In this document: one piece after another, positions 8,470 through 17,099 of the stretch
Layout: each line of letters opens with the position of its first letter
Numbering within the stretch: position 1 is the first letter of the stretch
NCBI GenBank assembly: GCA_019918135.1
Contig: WBZZ01003506.1
Coordinates: 1 to 64,000 of the forward strand
Length of the DNA stretch: 64,000 nt
Source: Paulinella micropora
Lineage: Eukaryota > Cercozoa > Imbricatea > Euglyphida > Paulinellidae
Reading direction: 5' to 3'
Translations under genes and position numbers: made by a program
The notes under the pieces: model-generated
The model's input: only the letters and a program-made list of their open reading frames with translations
What the model was told of the DNA's origin: nothing
The model's database searches: none

Positions 8470-9282
8470 TTATCTAGATTTTAATAAATTGAAAAAGGAT
8501 GTAAATAAATTAAAATAATTTGTTTCTCTGTAAATCAACAATGTCATAACAATACCTAACCCATTAAGATTAATTGCTTGGTCGTTTTCGTCTGTAAGAT
8601 AAAACCTATATACATTATTGGAACTGGTGGATAATTTCTTACCATACTCAGACCCACTTCCGTCGTATATAACGGCTCCGAATGGAATTTCGTTGGCTGT
8701 ATATATTTCTTGTAGCACATGATTATCTCCTTCCCCCACTAAGTCCGATTGAAGATACAGAGTTTTTTCACCTGTCAAAATAATTACATTTGGCGACTTA
8801 ATAAAATCATTAATGAAATAGTATGTTGAGTTTCTATCAAAACCCATAACTTCATGAATACGTGTATCGCCATCAAATATAAACCGCGGTTGAATACCTC
8901 CGTTATTTGAAACACTGAATGTTAATTTACCATCCTCCGCTTCCGTGTTTGTATTGTTGCTTGAGACAACATAAGTATAGTCATTCGGACTTTCCGCGGT
9001 TAGTACCTCGGCCAGTTTATTTTTTAAGTTATTCATTGTGTAGTTTCCCTCTGGTATCGTAATTAAAGCCTCATATCCGTCTTCGCTAAGAGTAAAAGTA
9101 TTATATGGTGAAGCCACCGAGTAATACGATTTCGGCACATAAATATGAAGTATTTTGCAGTGAGTTGGATTGTCTAGTGATTTTAAGTTTATCTCGTGTG
9201 TAAAGTCGCTGTCAGTGCCAGTTATTCGGTTTTTGCTATTTATGTAATAGATACCCGAACTTCTTCCTCCCTTGTAGTCCAT
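8470..9282 (-). CDS. Minor capsid (penton) protein, single jelly-roll type (270 aa)
   Basis: Opens with YYINSKNRITGTDSDFTHEI (about residues 12-31), the pattern typical of Polinton, virophage and giant-virus penton proteins. VPKSYYSV and GNYTMNNLKNKLAEVL follow, also characteristic. The second half (PRFIFDGDTRIHEVMGF) is likewise in place. Expected to occupy the five-fold vertices. TATA-like ATATAT lies 2 bp before the start. It sits immediately upstream of the major capsid gene on the same strand, the usual pairing. Confidence 0.9.
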   Translation of the reverse strand: MDYKGGRSSGIYYINSKNRITGTDSDFTHEINLKSLDNPTHCKILHIYVPKSYYSVASPYNTFTLSEDGYEALITIPEGNYTMNNLKNKLAEVLTAESPNDYTYVVSSNNTNTEAEDGKLTFSVSNNGGIQPRFIFDGDTRIHEVMGFDRNSTYYFINDFIKSPNVIILTGEKTLYLQSDLVGEGDNHVLQEIYTANEIPFGAVIYDGSGSEYGKKLSTSSNNVYRFYLTDENDQAINLNGLGIVMTLLIYRETNYFNLFTSFFNLLKSR

Positions 9283-9306
9283 GATATATTATACAAATAA
9301 TATTTT

Positions 9307-10953
9307 TTAGATGAAGGTATCAAAATGACCATAACCATTCTGTGCTTTTAATTTTTCCGCTTCTTCTTCTTTAAGGTCTGTATATCCACTAGCAAACTTA
9401 AACCTGTTGCCTTTCGCTCTTTCCATTAAAAACCTCATTGAGTGCCATCCGCATGTGTCGGTTGTGTCAGATTGTTGTTTTACTTGATTAACCTTCATTA
9501 ATAAATAACTATCGGGGTGGCTTTTATCTATTAGTCGTTTCATTTGTTGTTGAAAGTCTTCCGTTGGTTGGTAAAGTGCTAATGGGTCATACACTTCCAC
9601 TGACCTGTCTTTATCCAGACTTACCCATATAGCAATCCAATGAGACCCCGCTTGTTTGTGATTATCCAAATTCATAATAAATCCGTATCGTTTTCTTTTT
9701 TCTGGATTTAGTTTGTAGATTTCATCACTTGCTATTGCTCCGAGATACCATCCATATTTTTTCATTATGTCATCTATTTCATTAGTCATTAAACCTTTTC
9801 CGCTAGTTGGAGATAATCCAATTCCTACCGCATCTGATTCTGGTTCGGTTTCTGCTTCAGTCATATTTGCTTGCACATCTTCAGGCTCTTGTATAATGGG
9901 TTGTTCTTCTTTATTGTCTTGTTCTTCTTTATTGTCTTGTTCTTCTTTATTGTCTTGTTCTTCTTTATTGTCTTGTTCTTCTTTATTCTCCTTGGCTTTA
10001 TCTACTTCTTCTTTCTTTTTTACTACCGCACCTTCTCTCCATAAATCAAATTCAACCCATGCTTGTTGTGAGTTCAGCACTTGGTCAGTTATAATTGGAC
10101 TTTTGTATAGCCATTGTTTTAACATTTCAGAATAGTTTATTCTACCACCTCTTGATGGTTTTATGTCAGGGATAACATGCCCAATAAATCTTAGTTTTTG
10201 AATAATCTTTTCATTAGAAGGATGTGCATTTCGTCGTTTCTTTCTAATAGTCTCAGCAAACATACCATCAATTATTTTTTCCCGTTTTGTTTGTTTATGT
10301 TTCTCCTCTTCTTCCGCATCCTTTACAATAACTCCCTTTGTTCTCCTTGGCGGTCGTCCATGTGGCGGTGGCGGTGGCGGTTTTATCATAGGCGGTGCTA
10401 CTGGTGCCATCAATAAACCCTGTCTATGTCGTCGTTCTGCCTGTAGTTCCTGAATAAGTCGTTGTTCCTTCTTCTGTTCCCTATCCTTTTCTTCCTGTCT
10501 TTCCTTAATCTCCGCCAGTTGTCTTTTATGTTCCCTATTCATTGTTTCTTTTAGTTCCTTAGCATCTGCTACGTCTTTTCGTTCTAGCCTTTTCTTTTCT
10601 TCTTCTAAATCCTCCCTTTTCTTCTTTTCCTTTTCTTCCTCGTCATGTATTAACTCATATTTCTTTTGTAAGTTGCTTTGTATTTGGTTTCGGTTCTCGT
10701 GTTCAAGACGATTGAAATCAGATTTGATTATTTTTTCCCTTGGTTTGCGGCTAGCCCTTTGCGGCCTCGGCTTACCAATATATTTCATAAAAAGTTTAAC
10801 GATTTGTAATGTGCTTAAATCATTTGTTTTCTTACCAAAATTAAGATAATATTTTTTACCCTTCTGGATAATATATGGCCTCCCGCTCTTATTTCTATAA
10901 ACTCGTGGGGGTCTTACCTTAGCCTTTTTCTTATTAGTCTTTTTAGCGACCAT
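9307..10953 (-). CDS. Adenovirus-type maturation cysteine protease with long charged N-terminus (548 aa)
   Basis: The C-terminal roughly 160 residues form an Ulp1/adenain-like protease. The catalytic triad is His438 (SHWIAIWV), Asp456 (VEVYDPL) and Cys501 (TDTCGWHSM), with a Gln-rich oxyanion region just before the Cys. Expected to cleave capsid precursors. The N-terminal 60 residues are basic (NKSGRPYIIQKGKKYYLNFG). Residues about 85-185 form a Lys/Glu coiled coil, then a Pro-rich stretch, then five near-perfect NKEEQD repeats at about residues 325-350. The appended region is much longer than a minimal protease and may tether it to DNA or scaffold. TATATAA precedes the start. Confidence 0.92.
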   Translation of the reverse strand: MVAKKTNKKKAKVRPPRVYRNKSGRPYIIQKGKKYYLNFGKKTNDLSTLQIVKLFMKYIGKPRPQRASRKPREKIIKSDFNRLEHENRNQIQSNLQKKYELIHDEEEKEKKKREDLEEEKKRLERKDVADAKELKETMNREHKRQLAEIKERQEEKDREQKKEQRLIQELQAERRHRQGLLMAPVAPPMIKPPPPPPHGRPPRRTKGVIVKDAEEEEKHKQTKREKIIDGMFAETIRKKRRNAHPSNEKIIQKLRFIGHVIPDIKPSRGGRINYSEMLKQWLYKSPIITDQVLNSQQAWVEFDLWREGAVVKKKEEVDKAKENKEEQDNKEEQDNKEEQDNKEEQDNKEEQPIIQEPEDVQANMTEAETEPESDAVGIGLSPTSGKGLMTNEIDDIMKKYGWYLGAIASDEIYKLNPEKRKRYGFIMNLDNHKQAGSHWIAIWVSLDKDRSVEVYDPLALYQPTEDFQQQMKRLIDKSHPDSYLLMKVNQVKQQSDTTDTCGWHSMRFLMERAKGNRFKFASGYTDLKEEEAEKLKAQNGYGHFDTFI

Positions 10954-10955
10954 CG

Positions 10956-10962
10956 TATATAA
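10956..10962 (-). promoter_or_regulatory. TATATAA-type motif before protease gene
   Basis: Lies 2 bp upstream of the start codon. The same arrangement is seen at 9284-9289 (minor capsid gene) and 11317-11323 (small basic gene). Confidence 0.55.
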
Positions 10963-11005
10963 TTAAACAAAAAAATATTTTCAATTCGTTTGTATGAAAA
11001 ATCAT

Positions 11006-11317
11006 TTAATGAAACTTTACAGCGCCTCCTCGTTGCTTACCATACCCAAGTTTTGCGGCAGTAGCACTAACACTACCCGCGTAAGGCACCCCAACACTAC
11101 TCAATGCCCCCGCAGTCCTAGAGATTACCTTATTATCGCGAAGAAATTTATTAACAGCCAAGGCAGTTTTTCCGACCTTTGCCCAGTTAATCTTTCCTCC
11201 CTTTTGACCACATCCCTTCTTCTTAGTTTTCTTTTTTCCTCCCTTCTGTGGCATTGATGGATTGTATCCGATGTTATATCCTGATGGTTGTGAAATTATC
11301 ACTGGTGATACTGGCAT
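11006..11317 (-). CDS. Small basic virion protein, core or membrane-active type (103 aa)
   Basis: An N-terminal Pro/Ser part is followed by a basic cluster (KKKTKKKGCGQKGG). An amphipathic Ala/Val/Gly-rich half (about residues 44-95) includes KFLRDNKVISRTAGALSSVG and ends with GYGKQRGG. This layout resembles small basic proteins encoded next to the packaging ATPase in Polinton-like viruses and recalls adenovirus core or lytic peptides. Gly-Gly sites (KGG, RGG) could be protease cleavage points. TATATAA overlaps the start codon. Role inferred. Confidence 0.65.
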   Translation of the reverse strand: MPVSPVIISQPSGYNIGYNPSMPQKGGKKKTKKKGCGQKGGKINWAKVGKTALAVNKFLRDNKVISRTAGALSSVGVPYAGSVSATAAKLGYGKQRGGAVKFH

Positions 11318-11323
11318 ATATAA

Positions 11324-11346
11324 GAAAGATTTTAAAAAAATCTTTC
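11324..11346. terminator. Dispersed hairpin, copy 3
   Basis: Ten-base stem GAAAGATTTT / AAAATCTTTC with an AAA loop, followed by AGCAAAAAA. It lies 7 bp upstream of the start of the 11006-11317 gene and about 90 bp beyond the stop of the ATPase gene. Confidence 0.55.
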
Positions 11347-11438
11347 AGCAAAAAATTAAAAATAATTATAAAAAAATCAATTAATTGATTTTTGCTATAA
11401 CACAAAAACTTGTTTTTGTTTATATTTACAAAATTTTT

Positions 11439-12257
11439 TCACTTAAGACGATAAGCAAAGTTTTTTCTTAACTCATCATCAACACTTGAAACATAAAGAA
11501 AATTAAATCTCTCCTTTGTTGCTTCGTGATACTTTTGAAGAAAGTAATCAAAGTCAAAAGATAAGTCTAAGTGTTTATACACTAGTTCCATTTTGTCCTG
11601 AGACTGGCTTGGAAAGATTAATAAATAATCTAACTGCTTAATGGCTTCTGGCCGTAGGTCGTTCAAATACTGACTAGACATAATAACCTTTGATTTATAG
11701 TGTCTGTTCTTTTTTAACAAATCACTTACGGACTTGTCTCTTAATCCACTCCCTAAATCGTCCAAAACAAAAACAACCTCTGGAGATATATATTTACTCG
11801 GCCTTTCTTTCGGTGCCTCCTTTATCTGTTTCTTTTCTTTTCCAAAGTATAAAAATTGTGGTTTCTCCATCGGTTCTTTATCATCCTGTTTTACTTCTCC
11901 TTCGTGTTGCTCGTCATGTCTGTTCAGTTTGTCTAACTCATAATCAATGACATTTACACCATCTGATTTAAGAAAGGTATATATTGCCATCGGGTTGCCT
12001 CTATTCTTAAAGTGCTTTACCATTGCTTTATAAATGTAGTCCTTGTGTATCGTTGAAGCAATAATTACTATACGGGTTTTTCTGTCTGTTGTCCGTTTCA
12101 GTATTTCAAATAGTGCTGTCGTCTTACCGCTCTTCTTACGGGCAAGCAAAAATATGTTAGCATACGGCTCATTAAATAATTTATAGCCCTTGGCTTTTTT
12201 GTTTCCATCACCCTCTTGTTTTACTGGCTTCACCTTGACATTGTTTATTTTAAGCAT
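11439..12257 (-). CDS. Genome-packaging ATPase, FtsK/HerA (A32-like) family (272 aa)
   Basis: Walker A is ARKKSGKTT (about residues 37-45) and Walker B is VVFVLDDLGS. A SSQYLNDL segment, equivalent to the sensor region, follows. It is the expected motor for pumping DNA into the capsid. The start chosen is the Met at 12257 (MLKINNVKVK). A longer reading from 12287 would overlap the neighbouring gene, and the TATATT motif lies at 12260-12265, which supports the shorter form. The insert between the Walker boxes is rich in Glu/Lys. Confidence 0.92.
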   Translation of the reverse strand: MLKINNVKVKPVKQEGDGNKKAKGYKLFNEPYANIFLLARKKSGKTTALFEILKRTTDRKTRIVIIASTIHKDYIYKAMVKHFKNRGNPMAIYTFLKSDGVNVIDYELDKLNRHDEQHEGEVKQDDKEPMEKPQFLYFGKEKKQIKEAPKERPSKYISPEVVFVLDDLGSGLRDKSVSDLLKKNRHYKSKVIMSSQYLNDLRPEAIKQLDYLLIFPSQSQDKMELVYKHLDLSFDFDYFLQKYHEATKERFNFLYVSSVDDELRKNFAYRLK

Positions 12258-12265
12258 CGTATATT

Positions 12266-12628
12266 CTAAGCCAAAAATTCCAAACACACAACAATTCGCC
12301 CCGCTAAATTTCCTGTGTCAATATTTCCGCTGTCAGTTTCAAGGATTTTAAATGTATATTGTCCGTCCGTCCATCCGACGACACCCAAATTATAACCGAG
12401 ATTTGAAATGTTTGCTGTGGTGCTGTCTGCAAATGTTCCAATAATTCCAATTCTGTCCATATAAAGAATTCTGGTTTTGGTTTCGGTCTGGTCGTTCATA
12501 TAGTGGATAAACTTAACATTCATTTTGGTAGGTGTGAATGACATTTGGATATTCTTATTAAATGTTTTGCTTCCTCCCGCAAAATCATTGCTCAGAAAAA
12601 TAATCTTTTGGTATTTGTGCTCCGACAT
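12266..12628 (-). CDS. Small protein of unknown function in virion block (120 aa)
   Basis: Beta-rich protein without Cys, signal peptide or membrane segments. Segments such as FTPTKMNVKFIHYMNDQ, IGIIGTFADSTTANISNLGY and GRIVVCLEFLA suggest a compact sandwich fold. Not recognised. TATATA lies 4 bp before the ATG (12633-12638). Placement directly upstream of the packaging ATPase on the same strand suggests a virion or assembly protein. Confidence 0.6.
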   Translation of the reverse strand: MSEHKYQKIIFLSNDFAGGSKTFNKNIQMSFTPTKMNVKFIHYMNDQTETKTRILYMDRIGIIGTFADSTTANISNLGYNLGVVGWTDGQYTFKILETDSGNIDTGNLAGRIVVCLEFLA

Positions 12629-12632
12629 TGTT

Positions 12633-12652
12633 TATATATTGTGTAATATATT
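12633..12652. promoter_or_regulatory. Divergent TATATA / AATATATT pair
   Basis: A spacer of 24 bp separates two start codons on opposite strands (12628 and 12653). Each has its own AT motif right before the ATG (12633-12638 and 12645-12652). There is no room for separate conventional promoters and leaders. Confidence 0.6.
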
Positions 12653-12904
12653 ATGTTATTAATATTATTATTTATGTGGTCTGTGTTAGGTCGGACTGCC
12701 TGCGACTTTTACTCACGAGTCAGTGAGAAAAAAAATGAGAGTTGTGCTTATTGTATAAAGCAAGGAATAGAAAGTAAATTTAAATGTGTGTATAAGCCAA
12801 TGTCAGATTGGTGTATTAGTTTTGATGAAGCCATTCCTTTAATGTGTTCGGGTAGTGATGCTTCTTGGTATAAAATCCACTTATACGAGTGCTCACTTCT
12901 TTGA
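12653..12904 (+). CDS. Cys-rich secreted or membrane-anchored small protein (83 aa)
   Basis: An N-terminal hydrophobic stretch (MLLILLFMWSVLG) looks like a signal peptide. The remainder has about seven Cys, including CAYC and a WC pair, loosely like a PSI or other disulfide-rich fold. It lies on the strand opposite to all its neighbours in the capsid block. Its TATATT motif directly abuts the ATG, sharing a divergent 24-bp spacer with the 12266-12628 gene. The 3' end overlaps the next gene by 12 bp. Could be a surface or host-interaction factor; function unknown. Confidence 0.55.
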   Translation: MLLILLFMWSVLGRTACDFYSRVSEKKNESCAYCIKQGIESKFKCVYKPMSDWCISFDEAIPLMCSGSDASWYKIHLYECSLL

Positions 12905-13234
12905 AGAAGGTGATGGAAGGCATATCCCAATCAAAAGTGTTAAAATACCGACATAAGTATTCGCAACCTCACAAGGTAAGTTCTTTTCAGATAGCCTTAC
13001 GATACAAAGGGTGATGATGGAGATAATGACACCCATTTGAAATAAGTATTTAATAAGTCGGCTGTCGGTTGGTCTGTTTGTTATACAACAACAATTCCAG
13101 TTATCTTCCAATTCGTGCTCTACTTTTTTTTCCTCATTCTTCAATGAAATGTCTAAAACACGATTTTTCAACTCTGGTGTTAGTTCGCCGTCTATTTCAA
13201 TGACTGGCGGTGGGGGGTGTAATCTTGGAGGCAT
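12893..13234 (-). CDS. Conserved two-helix membrane protein (113 aa)
   Basis: A Pro-rich start (MPPRLHPPPP) and an acidic mid-part with a CCC cluster lead into two hydrophobic helices (about residues 70-86 and 95-108). Conserved-looking words are SRLIKYLFQMGVIIS in the first helix and the ending ICLPSPSSKK. Proteins with this layout (RxxVKYL...LPSPS) are shared by giant viruses and Polinton-like viruses and are thought to be virion membrane components. The start at 13234 overlaps the fibre gene stop by about 38 bp; an in-frame Met at 13249 is the alternative. Confidence 0.72.
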   Translation of the reverse strand: MPPRLHPPPPVIEIDGELTPELKNRVLDISLKNEEKKVEHELEDNWNCCCITNRPTDSRLIKYLFQMGVIISIITLCIVRLSEKNLPCEVANTYVGILTLLIGICLPSPSSKK

Positions 13235-16200
13235 TAGTAGAAAATACAACTGCTCGGATTTCTGCTAGTTGGTTTGCTTGGTCTTGTAGTATATTCATAA
13301 GATTTTTATTTTCTTTTTCTAAATTAACTACCTTTTCTGATAATTGTTGAACGGCCTTAATTAACGGGGCGATAAACTCCGAATAACCTATACCATAACC
13401 GACATCACCACTATCAACACATTTAACATCTTCTGGCTTAACACTCACACCTTTCAATTCGTATTCCTCTCTTTGCTTTGGACAGGGAACCATAATTGTT
13501 TCTTTTATAAAACCGCCAAAATCTAGCATATCCATTTCTGTTAGTATTTCTTCTAATTCCTGTGCTATTAAGCCAGTCCTACATTTCTTTTTGTCATCAA
13601 TCATACGATAGCAGACTGGATTTAACTTATTAATAAAATCTAAGCCTAAACATTCCTTTATATCTTCTTTTTTTCTCCTGTCTGAATATTGAATTGGATT
13701 AGACAATACCCACAACTGACCATCGCTTGCTTTCAAAGACATTAAAGCAGTATTTGAACCATTCTCCCATATGAAACCACTCGTTGAAGAATTATTCACT
13801 CTAAATCTAATAGCATAAGAAGTTAATCCTCCGCCTACTCCTCCTGCTGGTGCTGTTCCTCCACTTAACGATTTACTTGCCCCAGACTGGCTCATATAAA
13901 TCCCCCATGCTGAATCTCCAATGTCCCACATAAATATTCCTCTCGCATTTGTCCCGTCTGTTTGTCCTTGAATTGCTATTTTTGCCCCATTAGTTGATGC
14001 TGATGCCGTTGTTAGTGTGCCCGTGTATGTAATTCCCGCATTTGCGGTTAATAATCCCGCTGTGCTTATGTTCATTGCCTCAGTGAAAGATATATTGCTT
14101 CCTGCCGTTATTCCTGATTTATAATAAAAAGCGAGTTTGCCACCTTTTTGAATTAGAAAGTTTGAACCGCTGTGGCTTGATTTCCAGTTCGTGCCATCAA
14201 AATAAGCATCAAAACTTAAATTGACATTATCGTGTGCCCAGTTTAGTTGTTGAAATGTTGGATAAGCATCAGCCGTTGTTATTGCTTGTAAGTGTGCCCC
14301 TCCGATATTTGAAGCCGTTCCATATAATTCTAAACCACCTGTCGCCCCTGTGCCTTTTGTTGTGTTTCCTATGATTATTGGTTTGCCTGATGCAGTCGTT
14401 ATCTTGTCGCTTGCCGTTATTGTTGTTGTTGATATACCAGCGGTTGAAGTAATTGTTGTTCCCGTTATTGTTCCACCATTTGTTATGTTGTTTGAATTCA
14501 TATCCAAAGCACCATAAAATCGCATACCGCCAGCATTGTTAAAACGGACAATGTCGGACGAAGCACTTTTATTGTCCAAAAGTTTTGAAATATAAAGTCC
14601 CGCCCCTTTTACATCAGATGCTACATTCGTGAATACATAACCTCTTTGGTCTGCGGTTCCGCTTGTAGCGGTATTTAGAGTAAATAAGAAATACTGATAA
14701 TCACCTGATGTCTGTGAAAAGAATATATCACCTCCGTTTTGGTTTAATATCCTCGCCCCATTATATGTTATATTTCCACCATTAATGATATCCACATTAT
14801 TGAAATCGGCTTGGCTTAACAAATTCAGTGCTCTTACATCATTTCTACTTCCATTAAATATCTTAATTCCTGTTATGGTTTGGTCTCCTGTTAGTTTTAC
14901 ATTTTGCCCGTCCAATGTGTCCGCATATCCTTTTGTTGCTCCGTCCGTTGATAATGTCGGAGTTCCAAGGTTGGCTATTTTGCTACTATTACAATCTAGC
15001 CCCGAAGCATTTACCCAACCAACAATTGTCCCGTCAATAATAAAACTTATTTTTTTGGCAGAAATTTCAAAGTTGTAATATGTTGCTGTTTTCATATCCA
15101 AACTAGCAATTGACCCGATATTACTGGTAGAATTGAAAACCACGAATGTTCCTTTTGTTGTAGCATTTATTGAATTTCCTGTTATTTCAAGACCACTGCT
15201 AAATGTCTTAATTCCTGCTATGGTTTGGTTTCCTGTTAGTTTCACATTTTGCCCGTCTAATGTATCCACATACGTTTTATTAGCCCCGTCCGTTGTTGCT
15301 GTTGGTGTGGCTAAGTTTGTTATTTTTCTGTTGTTTAAAGATAGTGTAGTGCCCGTTGCTGTCGCGATTACATTATCCCCAGCATATAAATCAACATACG
15401 AACCAGTTATTTGTATTGGATAATAGCCCGCGGTTGCTATTTTTTGTGCCACAATCTCTCCTATATTTGTCGCCGTATCAAAGGCAATACCGATACCATC
15501 AAAAGCGGCTGGAGCAGTAGCACCCCGCACTTCTATTGTTGAAGTAAATTTTTTATTCCCTGCTATGGTTTGGTCTCCTGTTAGTTTTACGGCCGAAGTA
15601 TCAAGAGTAGAAACATCAACACCATCAACCAAATTTACATTTGTTATACTTTGGCTTTTCATATCAATCCCCGCACTAGCATTTATTATGTTGCTGAATG
15701 TTTTGGTTCCTGCTATAGTTTGGTCTCCTGTTAGTTTGACGACTGCGGTATCAATAGTCGAAACATCAATACCATCAACCAAATTTACATTTGTTATTGA
15801 AAATCCACCCATATTTAAACTGCCCGTCATAGCCGTTGTTCCGTCCTTTGCTAGTTTCGTATCGGTATATGCTTTCGTTGAAGCATCGCCATCATAGAAT
15901 GGTGCGGGTAGTCCGCTGATTGCTGTTGAGCTGTTAAAATTTAAAACATTATTTGTCAGGGTCATTCCGCCCCCTGTTGTTGGAGCAAAAAGTATGGACG
16001 AGCCTACAAAAGATAATGGATAGCCCGTTACCCCACCTACCTCCGACGAATAGATAGAGCCCATATTATTGTTGTAATTGAAGAATAATTTTCCTGTGTT
16101 TAATGGATTTGTGTCTTTTACAGCCACATAAGTAGTAAATGTTTTATTCCCTGTTATGGTTTGGTCGCCTGTTAGTTTAACGACTGCGGTGTCAAGAGCC

Positions 16201-17036
16201 GAAACATCAACACCATCAACATTACCGACATTTGTTATGTTAAATCCTCCCATATTTAAATCCGCTATCATCATGGCAAGACCATCTAATCTTACGAAAG
16301 GAGAGTTTGTGTTTCTCCATTGACCTGTGCTATAAATGAGCAGTTGGTTATTGGAAGGTGTTGTTATTGTACAGTCGCTGTGTGTATCAATTGAACCATC
16401 CGCTGACACTTTATCATTATTGTCTTCGTGCTCAGATATCCAAGTATCAACATCTTTGGTATTTAGTAAATTGACACCTGTTATATTTAGATTACCTCCC
16501 ATACTAATGTTGCCGAATTCATCCACATTTATTGGAAAGGTTTTATTTACCCAGTTTATTGAATTATATGTAAGATAACTATTATTGGCTATTGGTGTGG
16601 TTATGACTACATCGGTGAGTGTATCAATTGACCCAATGGTGGTATTCCTCCATTTACCATCTACATCATTATATGTTAAGTATTGCCCGACCGAGGGTGC
16701 GGATATGTTTGTGTCTATCAAATTGTATAAACTGGTTTGGTGCGGATTGGAAGTATTACTTCTATGTTGAGTTGAGGCTTTGACTTCGTCGTTGTCCCTT
16801 ACTCGTTGCTCTGTGTAGTATAAATTTTTTCCTTCTTTGACATCTGTTGTTGATTTGGTAGATAATCTTGTATCGAATCGTAAATCAGTATAGTAGAGGT
16901 TCAAAGGGTTTTCATCTTCTGGCACTCTGTCTGTATTTAAACCTGTAATATTAGTATTTGTTAGATCTAAATTTTTAATATCTAGACTATCAACCGCCAA
17001 TTCATTCAAGCCGAGTAATGATTTATACTGGCTCAT
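13197..17036 (-). CDS. Giant fibre protein with C-terminal S74 chaperone-protease (1279 aa)
   Basis: Largest gene of the element. Its N terminus (GLNELAVDSLDIKNLDLTN) looks like an attachment or trimerisation segment. At least five repeats of about 60-130 residues follow, each centred on VKLTGDQTITGNKTF-like words, as in phage tail fibres. The C-terminal part is a Peptidase_S74 intramolecular chaperone: the SDRRKK motif places the expected self-cleavage Ser at S1118 with Lys1123, followed by INKLNPVCYRM and TGLIAQELEE. The domain trimerises the fibre and then cuts itself off. A coiled coil (VQQLSEKVVNLEKENKNL) follows. TATATTATAA lies just before the ATG. Likely the receptor-binding spike. 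Confidence 0.9.
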   Translation of the reverse strand: MSQYKSLLGLNELAVDSLDIKNLDLTNTNITGLNTDRVPEDENPLNLYYTDLRFDTRLSTKSTTDVKEGKNLYYTEQRVRDNDEVKASTQHRSNTSNPHQTSLYNLIDTNISAPSVGQYLTYNDVDGKWRNTTIGSIDTLTDVVITTPIANNSYLTYNSINWVNKTFPINVDEFGNISMGGNLNITGVNLLNTKDVDTWISEHEDNNDKVSADGSIDTHSDCTITTPSNNQLLIYSTGQWRNTNSPFVRLDGLAMMIADLNMGGFNITNVGNVDGVDVSALDTAVVKLTGDQTITGNKTFTTYVAVKDTNPLNTGKLFFNYNNNMGSIYSSEVGGVTGYPLSFVGSSILFAPTTGGGMTLTNNVLNFNSSTAISGLPAPFYDGDASTKAYTDTKLAKDGTTAMTGSLNMGGFSITNVNLVDGIDVSTIDTAVVKLTGDQTIAGTKTFSNIINASAGIDMKSQSITNVNLVDGVDVSTLDTSAVKLTGDQTIAGNKKFTSTIEVRGATAPAAFDGIGIAFDTATNIGEIVAQKIATAGYYPIQITGSYVDLYAGDNVIATATGTTLSLNNRKITNLATPTATTDGANKTYVDTLDGQNVKLTGNQTIAGIKTFSSGLEITGNSINATTKGTFVVFNSTSNIGSIASLDMKTATYYNFEISAKKISFIIDGTIVGWVNASGLDCNSSKIANLGTPTLSTDGATKGYADTLDGQNVKLTGDQTITGIKIFNGSRNDVRALNLLSQADFNNVDIINGGNITYNGARILNQNGGDIFFSQTSGDYQYFLFTLNTATSGTADQRGYVFTNVASDVKGAGLYISKLLDNKSASSDIVRFNNAGGMRFYGALDMNSNNITNGGTITGTTITSTAGISTTTITASDKITTASGKPIIIGNTTKGTGATGGLELYGTASNIGGAHLQAITTADAYPTFQQLNWAHDNVNLSFDAYFDGTNWKSSHSGSNFLIQKGGKLAFYYKSGITAGSNISFTEAMNISTAGLLTANAGITYTGTLTTASASTNGAKIAIQGQTDGTNARGIFMWDIGDSAWGIYMSQSGASKSLSGGTAPAGGVGGGLTSYAIRFRVNNSSTSGFIWENGSNTALMSLKASDGQLWVLSNPIQYSDRRKKEDIKECLGLDFINKLNPVCYRMIDDKKKCRTGLIAQELEEILTEMDMLDFGGFIKETIMVPCPKQREEYELKGVSVKPEDVKCVDSGDVGYGIGYSEFIAPLIKAVQQLSEKVVNLEKENKNLMNILQDQANQLAEIRAVVFSTNASKITPPTASH

Positions 17037-17038
17037 TG

Positions 17039-17048
17039 TATATTATAA
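17039..17048 (-). promoter_or_regulatory. TATATTATAA motif before giant fibre gene
   Basis: Begins 2 bp upstream of the start codon. The divergent 17100 gene has TATAA directly at its own ATG (17095-17099). Confidence 0.55.
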
Positions 17049-17099
17049 CAAATAAATATTTAATTTTAAAAATACTAAAATATATTAATCTTAGTATAA

